DNA from: a virus
Virus record (IMG/VR): IMGVR_UViG_3300032322_000475
Span: 1 to 62,662 of that record
Reading direction: 5' to 3' (one strand)
Length of the DNA stretch: 62,662 bases
Both the position numbers and the translations under genes were made by a program. The stretch's first letter is position 1, and each line of letters begins with the position of its first letter. Shown in pieces: positions 33,351 to 41,457 of the stretch. The notes under the pieces are model-generated. The model was not told the DNA's origin. It searched no databases and worked only from the letters and a program-made list of their open reading frames with translations.

Positions 33351-35132
33351 CTAGTCCATTAAGTCGATAAACATCAGGTTGCGCAACTCTTCCCTGTCCA
33401 CCAGCGGCACCATATCTTCGAGTGGCCGCGATGACATTGTGCCGTCCGAGCGCATGTACGAACCGATGGTTGGTTCCGTCGGCTTGTGCGGGTCAAGGAT
33501 GACCTCGATGATCTCTGGCTCGTTCGTGGTCAGCACGTTGGCGATCAGAGTTTTGATCTGCACGTTGCTGTGTAGCTTGCGATACCGCAGGCCGTAGCAG
33601 TTGGCAACGTTGGAGAACGACGGGATGTGGACGCCGGTATGCTCGGTAGATCCAACGTATCTACTGTCGAAGTACTTCTCCTGCGTAATCCTGATGGCGT
33701 GATACCCAGCGTTGTTGAACACGAATATCTTGATGGGCAGGTTATGGTGCTTGATGATGGCAAGTTCTTGCAGGTTGAGCTGTATGCCGCCGTCGCCTGT
33801 CACGCAGATGATCTGCTTGCCTGTTGCCATGTGCGCCCCGATAGCTGACGGCAGGCAGGATCCCATCATGGCTAGGTTCTTGGCACCGAACATCCGGGTG
33901 GAATCTTTTATCTTCAGCACCTGATGGCCGATGATGAATGCCTGTCCTGATCCTGTCGGCGTCAGCACGGCGTCATCCGGCAACTGGTCGCCCAGTTCGG
34001 CGTAGAAGTAGTACGGATCCACGTAGTGATCATCACGCACCGCCTGCATGGCAGGTGCAACAGGGAACCTGTCCTTGACCTTCTGGCAGTAGTCCAGCCA
34101 ATTCTTGTTGGCTCGTACCAGCCCTTGTTTCAGCAGTTCTTCTATCAGCTTCTTGGCGCAGACTCGTGAGTGCCTGCCGACATTCAGCCCCGGCTTGTTT
34201 GCCTCTGCTGGGTCAAGGTCAATCATGTCAACGAATGCCTGCCGGGCAAAGGTCTCAATGTTGTGGCTTGTATGCTGCACACCCAGTCGCGCCCCGATAG
34301 ACAGGATGTAGTCGGCGTTCTGGATGATGATGTTGGGGTAGCGTGGTCCGAACGAATTAGATCGCCCGAAGTAGTTGGGATAGCTGTCCGGGATCAGGTC
34401 TACTGCACCCCAAGTTGTCTGCACCGGGACGTTGAACTTCTGGGCTAACTGTCTAGCGGCATCCTTGCCACCGCTGGTGTAGGTGCCGTTGCCAAAGAGG
34501 ATCAGCGGACGAGCGGCTGTATGCAGCTTGTGCATGATGGACTGCACCAGCTCTGGTGTCGGTGCGGCGTTGGAACTAAAGCCGGTGAAACCTTCCTGCA
34601 AATCATGGCTGATGTCAGCGCACTGCACGTCCAGCGGGATGTCCAGCCAGACAGGTCCGGGGCGTCCGTCGTTGGCGATGAAGACGGCCTTCTCTAGTTC
34701 TCGCCTGACATCCTGTGGGGAGCTGATGAACTTGGCGTACTTGGTGATGGGTTTCACCACCTCGACGATATCCAGTTCTTGGAAGCCCCTGATACGCAAG
34801 TTCAGTCCGTGTGCCGAGAAGGTCTGGGTGATGTTGCCGGAGATGATCAGCATGGGTACGCTGTCTGCAAACGCTGACGCCACGGCGGTGATGGCATTCG
34901 TGCCGCCGGGACCAGAGGTGACAAACAGGACGCCCGTCGAGTTGACCGTCCTGCCGTAAGCGTAGGCTGCGAATCCACAGGACTGCTCGTGGTGCAGGTG
35001 CATGTACTTCAGGCCATCCGTTTTGCCCACGCTGTCCAGCAGGTGCATCATGCCTCCGCCGGACAGTAGGAATACGGTGTCCGTCCCTGTTAGCTCCTTG
35101 ATCCTCGAGCAGATGTAGTCAGAAGCCTTCAT
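33351..35132 (-). CDS. ThDP-dependent carboligase / acetolactate synthase-like (YerE-like candidate)
   Basis: A 593-residue enzyme. ATG 35132 is chosen because it overlaps the upstream stop (ATGA); an upstream in-frame start would only extend into the dehydrase gene. The N-terminal domain has LHHEQSCGFAAYAYGR with catalytic Glu49. The C-terminal ThDP motif is TGDGG (446-449) with NN at 473-474. Such enzymes join a two-carbon unit from pyruvate to an acceptor. Next to an E1-type dehydrase it is best explained as YerE-like, adding acetaldehyde to C4 of a 3,6-dideoxy-4-ketohexose. Ordinary acetolactate synthase is less likely. Confidence 0.7.
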   Translation of the reverse strand: MKASDYICSRIKELTGTDTVFLLSGGGMMHLLDSVGKTDGLKYMHLHHEQSCGFAAYAYGRTVNSTGVLFVTSGPGGTNAITAVASAFADSVPMLIISGNITQTFSAHGLNLRIRGFQELDIVEVVKPITKYAKFISSPQDVRRELEKAVFIANDGRPGPVWLDIPLDVQCADISHDLQEGFTGFSSNAAPTPELVQSIMHKLHTAARPLILFGNGTYTSGGKDAARQLAQKFNVPVQTTWGAVDLIPDSYPNYFGRSNSFGPRYPNIIIQNADYILSIGARLGVQHTSHNIETFARQAFVDMIDLDPAEANKPGLNVGRHSRVCAKKLIEELLKQGLVRANKNWLDYCQKVKDRFPVAPAMQAVRDDHYVDPYYFYAELGDQLPDDAVLTPTGSGQAFIIGHQVLKIKDSTRMFGAKNLAMMGSCLPSAIGAHMATGKQIICVTGDGGIQLNLQELAIIKHHNLPIKIFVFNNAGYHAIRITQEKYFDSRYVGSTEHTGVHIPSFSNVANCYGLRYRKLHSNVQIKTLIANVLTTNEPEIIEVILDPHKPTEPTIGSYMRSDGTMSSRPLEDMVPLVDREELRNLMFIDLMD

Positions 35133-36361
35133 CCGTTTTCCTTTATAAACTCGTCGATGGTGTCGCAGACATAGGCCAGCATCTCCTCTGTCAGTGCAGG
35201 CTGTACGCCCAGCCAGAACGTGTTGTTCATCACGTAGTCCGTGTTCTCCAGCGTGCCGTGGACGCGGTAGTTCTGTCCCTGCAAGAACGGCTGCTTGGTC
35301 GCGTTGCCAGCAAACAGCAGGCGGCATCCGATCTGACGGCTCTCAAGGAACTGGGTCAGCGCATCTCGCGTGAACTTGGCAGTCGGCGATATCGTGATGG
35401 GAAACCCGAACCAACTAGGCGACGCATCCGGGTAGACGGTTGGGAACCAGAACTGATCGTAGGCATCCAGCCGCTGCCGCAGGTATCCGTAGTTGCTCTT
35501 GCGGGTAGAGATGAACTGGTACAGCTTCTCAAGCTGTGCCACGCCGCAGGCAGCCTGCATCTCGGTGATCCGCAGGTTGTAGCCCAGATGGGTGTAGACG
35601 TACTTGTGATCGTAGCCGTAGGGCAGTTCGCCAAACTGTTGATCGAACCGGCGCTTGCAGGTGTTGTTCTTACCTGGTTCGCACCAGCAGTCCCTGCCCC
35701 AGTCGCGGAAGGACTCGACCAGTCGGGACAGCTTGGTGTTGTTGATGATGACCGCCCCGCCTTCTCCCGTGGTGATGTGGTGCGCCGGGAAGAAAGACAG
35801 GGTGGCAAGATCACCAAACGTGCCGACGTTCTGATGACGCCAGCGGGCACCTAGCGCGTCGCAGCAGTCCTCGATAACCCACAGACCGTACCTGTCTGCC
35901 ACATCCATGATGGCATCCACGTTGAACGGATTGCCCAGCGTGTGCGCGATCATGATGGCTTTGGTCTTGCTGGTGATGGCTTGCTCCAGCGTACGGGTGT
36001 CGATGTTCAGGGTGCTGTTGACATCCAAGAACACCGGCACCGCACCGAACTGAATGATCGGCGCGATGGTGGTGGGAAAGCCGCAGGCAACGCTGATCAC
36101 CTCATCGCCCTTCTGGATTGCCCGCTTGCCTAGCGACGGGCTAGTCAGGGCAGAGAAGGCCAGCAGGTTGGCAGAGCTGCCAGAGCTGGTAGTCCTCACG
36201 GCCTTGCAGCCTAAGAACTTGGTCAGCCCTTCTTCCAGTTGCCGGTTGAATGCACCTGCCGTCAACCAGCCACGGTCGACAGCTTCGTGCATCAGCTCCT
36301 TCTCGCGGTCGCCTACCACCTGCCCGGAGGCAGGGATATAAGTCTGTCCGGCTGTAAACAT
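35129..36361 (-). CDS. rfbH: CDP-4-dehydro-6-deoxyglucose 3-dehydrase, E1 / RfbH-like
   Basis: A 410-residue DegT/DnrJ-fold enzyme. The usual PLP lysine is replaced by His194 in FFPAHHITTGEGG, the hallmark of C3-dehydrases. It also keeps the [2Fe-2S] ligand spacing C-x57-C-x-C-x7-C: Cys167, Cys225, Cys227 and Cys235 (RDCWCEPGKNNTC). Thus it looks like the iron-sulfur E1 enzyme (RfbH/AscC) and not the cluster-free ColD type. It removes the C3 hydroxyl, making a 3,6-dideoxy-4-ketohexose with a reductase partner (E3). That partner is not visible in the window. GAGG precedes ATG. Confidence 0.85.
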   Translation of the reverse strand: MFTAGQTYIPASGQVVGDREKELMHEAVDRGWLTAGAFNRQLEEGLTKFLGCKAVRTTSSGSSANLLAFSALTSPSLGKRAIQKGDEVISVACGFPTTIAPIIQFGAVPVFLDVNSTLNIDTRTLEQAITSKTKAIMIAHTLGNPFNVDAIMDVADRYGLWVIEDCCDALGARWRHQNVGTFGDLATLSFFPAHHITTGEGGAVIINNTKLSRLVESFRDWGRDCWCEPGKNNTCKRRFDQQFGELPYGYDHKYVYTHLGYNLRITEMQAACGVAQLEKLYQFISTRKSNYGYLRQRLDAYDQFWFPTVYPDASPSWFGFPITISPTAKFTRDALTQFLESRQIGCRLLFAGNATKQPFLQGQNYRVHGTLENTDYVMNNTFWLGVQPALTEEMLAYVCDTIDEFIKENG

Positions 36362-37126
36362 TTACACCTCTTGTGGTTTAGGAGCCTGTGGCTTCTCTGT
36401 CAGGATGCCGTCGAACTTGTGGGTGCCGATGTGTGCAAGTTGCGCCCACGGTGCTGCCCAGACTGTGCCGCCGCAATGGTCGCGCCAGATTTTGCAGAAG
36501 TGGTAGTCCTCGGATAGCAGGCGTTCGCCCATCGGCTCAATGCTGGTGGCAAAGAACTCATGGATACGCTCGTTGCCCATGTTGCCGCCAAGATCGTTGG
36601 TGTCGTTGACATAGGTGGGTACGTGTTCCTTGAGCTGCTCGAAGACCTCGCGCTTGATCATCATGAAGCCCGTGCCACCGTTCCAAATCTCTACCGGCTT
36701 GTCCAGTTCTACGCGCTGCTCGTTCTGGTAGTTGACGAGATTGACCACGAACGAACCGCTGTACTTGCGCAGATCCTGTGGAGGTACGCCTGCCAGCGCG
36801 GCTGCATGGACGTTCGACCAGTTGATTTCCTTCTTGGGATAGATGCCGCAGATGATCGGCTTGTCAGACAGCAGCATGGGCAGCACGTCCTTGGGATCGA
36901 AGTGGATGTCCGCATCAATGAACATCATGTGCGTGAAGTCTGTCTTCAGGAAGCCATGGACTAGCGCGTTGCGGGCGCGTTGGATGAGCGACTCGTTGAA
37001 CAGAAAGCTGCACGCCATGTCTACGCGGTTCTCGCGCAGCATGTTTTGCAAGGTCATGATTGACTGTGCAAAGTAGCCAAAGCACTGGCCGCCGTACATC
37101 GGGGTCGCCACAAAAAGTTTTGCCAT
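36362..37126 (-). CDS. GT-A type glycosyltransferase, paralogue of 39241-40011
   Basis: A 254-residue protein. ATPMYGG at the start, MMFIDADIHF with Asp71-Ala-Asp73 (metal/nucleotide-sugar DxD), CGIYPKK, GGTGFMMI and LLSEDYHFC define a GT-A family seen in phages and bacteria. The other gene in this arm (39241) has the same motifs in the same order. It sits directly upstream of the dehydrase gene: its last codons and TAA supply the E1 ribosome site. Probably adds the cassette's sugar to a surface or virion glycan. Confidence 0.7.
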   Translation of the reverse strand: MAKLFVATPMYGGQCFGYFAQSIMTLQNMLRENRVDMACSFLFNESLIQRARNALVHGFLKTDFTHMMFIDADIHFDPKDVLPMLLSDKPIICGIYPKKEINWSNVHAAALAGVPPQDLRKYSGSFVVNLVNYQNEQRVELDKPVEIWNGGTGFMMIKREVFEQLKEHVPTYVNDTNDLGGNMGNERIHEFFATSIEPMGERLLSEDYHFCKIWRDHCGGTVWAAPWAQLAHIGTHKFDGILTEKPQAPKPQEV

Positions 37127-37135
37127 TCCATTCTC

Positions 37136-37849
37136 CTAGAAGTTAAAGATCTGCTTTTTTGTCCATTCAAAGCCTGGACGATGCTGTGCCATCCACTCGT
37201 TGTTGCCGAGGAATTTCTCTTTGGTCATGCCACCGCTGCCGTCGCTAGACAGGCGGTAGCTGACACTGTGTTTGCCGGTAGTGCCGCACTTGATCTTGGC
37301 CTGCATCAGCGCAGCTTGGAACGAGCGGTCAGATACGATGGGCACGTACCACGCATGGCTGTGCTGGCGGGCGTGTTCTGTACGCACGGCGTAACATGAG
37401 TTGTCCACCAAGTAATGCCCGTGTGAGTTCCGATGGCAGCCGAGAGACTCGCAGTTGTCCTCGCAGACTGGGTTGCCGTCGTTGTCCACGATCTTGCGCA
37501 GGCTGTACGCCCAGCCAAGTTCATGCTGCTCCATCAGGTTGACGATGGATTCGATATGGTCAGGGTCATAGAAGTTGTCGTCGTCGAGGTAGAAGATCAG
37601 GTCTTCACCGACCAAGTAAGGAGCAGCAGCGTAAACAGGAGCCATAGCATAACCCCCGCCCCCGTTGGCAACTGGAAGATAAACAACATCAACGTCACTG
37701 CCCGCTGTAGCTGCCGCCGTAGCGTCCCAACAATCTTTACCGTGTGCGAAGACATAGTGTCTAGCCTTTATGGTTTGCGCCTTCACGCTGTCTATAGCCT
37801 GCCGGATCGTCTCGCGGCCTCGTGTGCTAGTGACTACGGCGATGTTCAT
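37136..37849 (-). CDS. glycosyltransferase family 2-like
   Basis: A 237-residue protein: MNIAVVTSTRGRETIRQAID at the N-terminus and FYLDDDNFYDP with Asp89-Asp90-Asp91 (DxD). A Cys/His-rich middle (CEDNCESLGCHRNSHGH) is unusual and might bind a metal. WVPIVSDRSF then helices follow. No membrane segment is seen. It overlaps the GT10-type gene by four bases and continues the leftward glycan cassette. A GT2-like fold is likely; donor and acceptor are unknown. Confidence 0.65.
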   Translation of the reverse strand: MNIAVVTSTRGRETIRQAIDSVKAQTIKARHYVFAHGKDCWDATAAATAGSDVDVVYLPVANGGGGYAMAPVYAAAPYLVGEDLIFYLDDDNFYDPDHIESIVNLMEQHELGWAYSLRKIVDNDGNPVCEDNCESLGCHRNSHGHYLVDNSCYAVRTEHARQHSHAWYVPIVSDRSFQAALMQAKIKCGTTGKHSVSYRLSSDGSGGMTKEKFLGNNEWMAQHRPGFEWTKKQIFNF

Positions 37850-38796
37850 CTGTTCCTCTCTATCAGTCGGTACAGTTGTTTGACTTCATGCTCGTTGCTA
37901 AATTGATTAGCCTTGTCTGACAGGATGAATCCGTCGATGGCCTCGAGGTATTCGGCATAGCGGGCGTAGTCCATGTTGGTGAGGTAGCCGTGTAAATCTT
38001 GCCAGCCACCAAACTCCCGCATGTCAATGAAGCACTCGGGCGGGATGTGGTCGGTGACGTTGGGCGCACCCCAGTACACCGGCACGATGCCTGCCATGAA
38101 GGCGTCTAGGATCTTCTCGCTGATATAGCCGACGGCGTTGTCGCAGTTCTCGAACGTCAGGGCGAACCGGTAGTTGCTGTACGTCTTCAGCTTGTTCTCT
38201 GTCTTGCCCTTGTAGCAGTGGAAGTTTTTGATATTCCACCCGTAGCCGTGCAGGTCAAACTGGAACATGTCGTTCTGCTGGAACCAGAGGATGGCTTCAA
38301 TCCGCTTGGTGTACAGGCTGCCGGGGAACTGCATGTTCTTGGCCGACTGAATGATGGTCAGCAGCTTGCGGGCGCGGAAATCTTCCTCCGTCATGTGGCA
38401 ACGTTGCCGGGCTTCCCAGTCCACGGTGAAGTTGTGCTTCTCGTAGATGCCCTTGCCTGCAAGCTCGTCGTTCCATGTCAGCACTTGGGAGAATTGGTCA
38501 TGGTAGGCGGGATCCCAGTTGTCCGGCAGGATGGCTGGCGGCTCGTACAGCACCAGTGCTTTGCGGGCGTTGCCGATGTCCGGCTCGACACGCGGGCGGT
38601 CCATGTAGATTACGAAGTCCAGTTCTCGTGGATCCACCTGGTCAAGTGTGTACAGGTCGATACCGGTCAGCTTGCACATGTTGTGCAGCTCCATCCACGG
38701 ACGCAGCAGGTTGTGGCCTACGTCACTGTTCTCGTTCTTGAATAGGTATCCGTCGCGGGTGATGAACTCATAATGATTATGGATGCCTACCTTCAT
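37846..38796 (-). CDS. glycosyltransferase family 10 (fucosyltransferase-like)
   Basis: A 316-residue protein. The C-terminal signature YISEKILDAFMAGIVPVYWG (res 224-243) followed by PECFIDMREF, and YRFALTFEN (209-217), match the GDP-fucose-binding part of family 10 alpha-1,3/4-fucosyltransferases. The N-terminal half (HNHYEFITRDG, YMDRPRVEP) is the variable acceptor domain. It would transfer a 6-deoxy sugar, fucose or a related sugar. It lies upstream of the dideoxysugar genes and is translationally coupled (ATGA) to both neighbours. Confidence 0.75.
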   Translation of the reverse strand: MKVGIHNHYEFITRDGYLFKNENSDVGHNLLRPWMELHNMCKLTGIDLYTLDQVDPRELDFVIYMDRPRVEPDIGNARKALVLYEPPAILPDNWDPAYHDQFSQVLTWNDELAGKGIYEKHNFTVDWEARQRCHMTEEDFRARKLLTIIQSAKNMQFPGSLYTKRIEAILWFQQNDMFQFDLHGYGWNIKNFHCYKGKTENKLKTYSNYRFALTFENCDNAVGYISEKILDAFMAGIVPVYWGAPNVTDHIPPECFIDMREFGGWQDLHGYLTNMDYARYAEYLEAIDGFILSDKANQFSNEHEVKQLYRLIERNR

Positions 38797-38993
38797 TCTT
38801 CTCCCCTTCTGATTGCTTCTGCGGCCTGCGTGTATCCCAGATCCTCACAAAGCGCGGCGCAGCGTTCCCGTTCTGTCAGCGTGACCATCTTCGAGAACTT
38901 CCGCATCCACGCCATAGCGGCAGCGTCCGGCGCGTAGATCAGGTCTTCACCCTCTGCGGCTTCGTTTGCCATCTGAAATAACCTTCGGCTCAT
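38793..38993 (-). CDS. 66-residue phage protein, unknown
   Basis: A small protein: MSRRLFQMANEAAEGED, then a helical end with RERCAALCEDLGYTQAAEAI. The (E)RERCAALCE motif is common in small phage proteins of unknown role. It couples by ATGA overlaps to the membrane protein upstream and the fucosyltransferase-like gene downstream. No further function can be read from the sequence. Confidence 0.5.
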   Translation of the reverse strand: MSRRLFQMANEAAEGEDLIYAPDAAAMAWMRKFSKMVTLTERERCAALCEDLGYTQAAEAIRRGEE

Positions 38994-39232
38994 CCAAACA
39001 ACAGGTGAAACAACTCGCGCAGGACGGCAACGACGAGGGCGAGTCCCACGTACATCAGAATCATGATTGCGCCAACGTCAAACGAGGAGATGTTCTTGCG
39101 GTAGAACGCTTCCCATTTGTTCTCGCTTTCTATCGCGCCGCTTCTTTCCTGCACCGTCTGGTAGAACTGCGGCACATAGTGGCTGCCAATTTTTGGCGGT
39201 GGCTCCTTGATGAACTGTCCATCTCGTAACAT
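38990..39232 (-). CDS. 80-residue C-tail-anchored membrane protein
   Basis: A small protein with a polar N-terminal part (FIKEPPPKIGSHYVPQFYQT) and one strong hydrophobic segment near the end (AIMILMYVGLALVVAVL, res ~55-71), then LFHLLFG. It sits between two glycosyltransferase genes; it could anchor one of them at the inner membrane. That is inference. No known family recognised. Confidence 0.5.
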   Translation of the reverse strand: MLRDGQFIKEPPPKIGSHYVPQFYQTVQERSGAIESENKWEAFYRKNISSFDVGAIMILMYVGLALVVAVLRELFHLLFG

Positions 39233-39240
39233 GTTTCCTC

Positions 39241-40011
39241 CTAAGTGTTATTTCTTCCAGCCCGCATGAGATCACCCGCGAAGACATGCTGTCCTACGTG
39301 GCGTAGCTCAATAGTGGGATCGGCGTATATTCTGCCACTCTCTTTTTTCCACAGCTCACAGAAGTGATAGTCCTCTGACAACAGCAGTCCTAGCTCTGTG
39401 ATGCTGGTGCCGAAGAACTCGCGGGTGAGCGGTGCAAGGAACTGGCCGTTCGCTGGGTTGGTGATCAGGCTGGTGCGGTAGGTAGGCACCTTGAATCGCA
39501 GCGCCTTGAACACGCTTCTGTGGATCAGCATGAACCCTGTGCCGCCGTGCATAACTTCTATCAGGCCGTCTGGTCCAAGCGGTACTTTGTCTGGATCACC
39601 CTGATCGTCCACGGCGTTCAGCACATACGAGCAGCCGAACTTGTCGATGTCCTGCTCTCCCCGCAACGCTGCCTGCCGGATGCGATCCCAGAACAGAAAC
39701 TTCTTGGGATAGATACCGCACACCATCTCTTTGTTGTGCTGGAGTAGTTTGTAGATTCCGTCTGTCGGGAACCAGATATCGGCGTCAACAAACATCAGGT
39801 AATCGTCTTGGGTTTCATCCAAGAAATACCGAGCGATCTCGTTGCGGGCGCGAGTGATCAGCGCCTCTTTGTTCATGAACTGCCAGCGTGTCTTGATGCC
39901 CTTGCTCTCAAGGAAGCTGACGTTGCGCAGCATACTGTCTACGTATTCCATGAACATGGCACCGCCGTAAGCAGGCGTGCCAATCATGATGGTGGGCTTG
40001 CCGTCGATCAT
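39241..40011 (-). CDS. GT-A type glycosyltransferase, paralogue of 36362-37126
   Basis: A 256-residue protein: GTPAYGG (res 11-17), FVDADIWF with Asp76-Ala-Asp78, CGIYPKK, GGTGFMLIHRS, LLLSEDYHFC and HVGQHVF. All motifs are shared in order with 36362-37126. The pair arose by duplication, and each may handle a different sugar of one glycan. First gene of the glycan cassette, following the recombination genes with a four-base overlap. Confidence 0.7.
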   Translation of the reverse strand: MIDGKPTIMIGTPAYGGAMFMEYVDSMLRNVSFLESKGIKTRWQFMNKEALITRARNEIARYFLDETQDDYLMFVDADIWFPTDGIYKLLQHNKEMVCGIYPKKFLFWDRIRQAALRGEQDIDKFGCSYVLNAVDDQGDPDKVPLGPDGLIEVMHGGTGFMLIHRSVFKALRFKVPTYRTSLITNPANGQFLAPLTREFFGTSITELGLLLSEDYHFCELWKKESGRIYADPTIELRHVGQHVFAGDLMRAGRNNT

Positions 40012-40265
40012 GGCGCATTCCTTTCGCGGCCTTCAATAAATTCCTTTACATGCCCCAGCGCGTAGTCGTAGCCATCAGAAAACATAGCGTTGCGATATTG
40101 TTCAGCGCCTGTTAGTTCATTCACTGTTTCAAGTATTGCTTTGTGCTCTGCTGCTGCGACTAGCTTGGCGAAGCGTTCAATCTCTGGCATGAAGTCACGG
40201 AATATTCCCCAGTCATCGCCGCCAGCTTCCCGCGCCATGCGGATGATGTCATCTCTGTTCATCAA
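40008..40265 (-). CDS. small conserved phage protein (MNRDDIIRMAREAG family)
   Basis: An 85-residue protein beginning MMNRDDIIRMAREAGGDDW, with IERFAKLVAAAEHKAI in the middle. The start block is very common in small phage proteins of uncertain function. It is placed between the RHH-type gene and the first glycosyltransferase, overlapping both. Helical and soluble. Confidence 0.55.
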   Translation of the reverse strand: MMNRDDIIRMAREAGGDDWGIFRDFMPEIERFAKLVAAAEHKAILETVNELTGAEQYRNAMFSDGYDYALGHVKEFIEGRERNAP

Positions 40266-40539
40266 TCAGTCCCTCGATCTGGTCGATCAAATGATCTGCG
40301 ATCTTGCGGTCATGAACAGCCACGGTACTAGCTAAGTCATCCTTGTGAATGATGTCCATAGCATCACGCAGTCCCTGCTTGTAGCCAGACGAGAACTGAT
40401 CGCTGCCTTCGAGGATCATGGTGATGGCATCGCGCACGACCTTGCTGGCCTGTCTGTTACGAGCCTTCTCCTTCAGCGCGGTGTGAACCTCCTCCGATAG
40501 ATAGACGGAGTACGGAATCAGTCTGCTCGATTTTTCCAC
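40249..40539 (-). CDS. ribbon-helix-helix-like regulatory protein
   Basis: I prefer GTG 40539, which has AGGAG eight bases upstream and gives 96 residues; an ATG at 40638 would overlap the upstream gene by 121 bases. The segment RLIPYSVYLSEEVHTALKEK then ASKVVRDAITMIL is a ribbon-helix-helix pattern, a DNA-binding dimer fold. The C-terminal half is helical. It may regulate the leftward arm. Its target is unknown. Confidence 0.5.
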   Translation of the reverse strand: MEKSSRLIPYSVYLSEEVHTALKEKARNRQASKVVRDAITMILEGSDQFSSGYKQGLRDAMDIIHKDDLASTVAVHDRKIADHLIDQIEGLIDEQR

Positions 40540-40940
40540 GACACGAACTCCTGCTTGATCCCCAGCATCTTTTCCACCGCCTGCTGACTTTTTGAAATGT
40601 CGGCGCGGCTTTCTACCTTCAGATACGCTTTCAACCATGATGTTGCCTCCTTCTCTGATCTCTCAATAATCTGGTCGGACTCCTGCAAGAACTGCCAGAA
40701 CCCTGGATCCCGGCACAGCATTCCAGAAATGCGTACCATGTCTCTTGCCAACTCCTGCTCGCGGTTCATAGGCCGCTCTTCCTCGTTCAGCCGCACCATC
40801 ACCGTCAGGTACCGGCTGCCAACGAAGTCGCGCATGATCTCTTCCGGCAGCTCGTCCGGGTGTATGCGCAAGGTCAGGATGTAGCCGGAGTTGTCCTGCT
40901 TTATTCCAACCTTGACTGCTTCAAACTGGCTAGTCTCCAT
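40518..40940 (-). CDS. 140-residue protein of recombination cluster, unknown
   Basis: A soluble protein with N-terminal beta region (VGIKQDNSGYILTLRIHPDE) and YLTVMVRLNEEERPM, then helices to the end. It lies between the nuclease-like gene and the RHH gene. The same general layout occurs in phage operons carrying ERF, but I do not recognise a named family. Possibly a recombination or replication accessory factor. Confidence 0.45.
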   Translation of the reverse strand: METSQFEAVKVGIKQDNSGYILTLRIHPDELPEEIMRDFVGSRYLTVMVRLNEEERPMNREQELARDMVRISGMLCRDPGFWQFLQESDQIIERSEKEATSWLKAYLKVESRADISKSQQAVEKMLGIKQEFVSWKNRAD

Positions 40941-41263
40941 TAACTAATATCCTCCACTCTCAAGGCGTACTTGCCGTTAGCCCGCTTCGTCCAGCCGTGG
41001 ACCTCCACACGAATGCCAGCTTCGCGCACCCGCAGGATGGTGTCCGACTCTTGTATCTTCTTGATCCTTGCCGCAACGCCAGATGCTGTTACCTGTACGG
41101 CCAGCACTTCATCCCGACGGATCGCCAAGATGTCGCACCAGCCCCACAGGTCCTGACGTACGCGGCTCCACGGGTTCCACTTCTCCACCACCTCGCAGTG
41201 ATAGCCAAGCTCCCGCAGATACTCGAGGCTGCGCTGCGTCGGTGACTTAGACGCCATACGCAA
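40940..41263 (-). CDS. PD-(D/E)XK / VRR-NUC-like small nuclease
   Basis: A 107-residue protein. LGYHCEVVEKWNPWSRVRQD then WCDILAIRRDEVLAVQVT gives an Asp and the Q-x-T strand of a restriction-endonuclease-like fold; a catalytic Lys is not obvious (Gln in place), as in some small phage relatives. I recall many similar proteins annotated VRR-NUC-like in marine phages. Probably a Holliday-junction or flap nuclease supporting the ERF system. It overlaps the HTH gene by 17 bases. Confidence 0.55.
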   Translation of the reverse strand: MRMASKSPTQRSLEYLRELGYHCEVVEKWNPWSRVRQDLWGWCDILAIRRDEVLAVQVTASGVAARIKKIQESDTILRVREAGIRVEVHGWTKRANGKYALRVEDIS

Positions 41264-41450
41264 TCCGTTTGATATTCGCTATCGACATACCAAACGTATC
41301 GTGAATGCGCAAAATCATCGTGGCCTGTAACGGCGTACGACCGTGCCGCAGCTTCGAGATTGTTGGTGGATGAACCTGCAACAAACGCGCAAGCGCTGCG
41401 TCATTGCGGATGTTGTACTCACTCAACAGGTAATCAATCAGATGATCCAT
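41247..41450 (-). CDS. Cro/CI-type helix-turn-helix regulator
   Basis: ATG 41450 with GAGGT upstream gives 67 residues. The segment NDAALARLLQVHPPTISKLR is a classic XRE-type helix-turn-helix, followed by a second helix and a short hydrophobic end. Size and form are like Cro repressors. It is a good candidate for binding the repeated CTAGATGTAG elements at the two divergent promoters 2 kb away. A longer upstream start would overlap the SSB-like gene and is not needed. Confidence 0.7.
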   Translation of the reverse strand: MDHLIDYLLSEYNIRNDAALARLLQVHPPTISKLRHGRTPLQATMILRIHDTFGMSIANIKRIAYGV

Positions 41451-41457
41451 AGCTACC

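Noticed and set aside
33351-35327. Longer N-terminus of the ThDP enzyme (start at 35327)
   Set aside because: The extra 65 residues lie inside the dehydrase gene, are Arg/Cys-rich and unlike the family. ATG 35132 with an ATGA overlap begins at the usual first helix.
36353-36366. Near-palindrome TGTAAACATTTACA at the E1 start as a regulator site
   Set aside because: It is made of the preceding stop codon, the ATG and the next codons (TAA ATG TTT ACA) inside a coupled operon, so chance is more likely than an operator.
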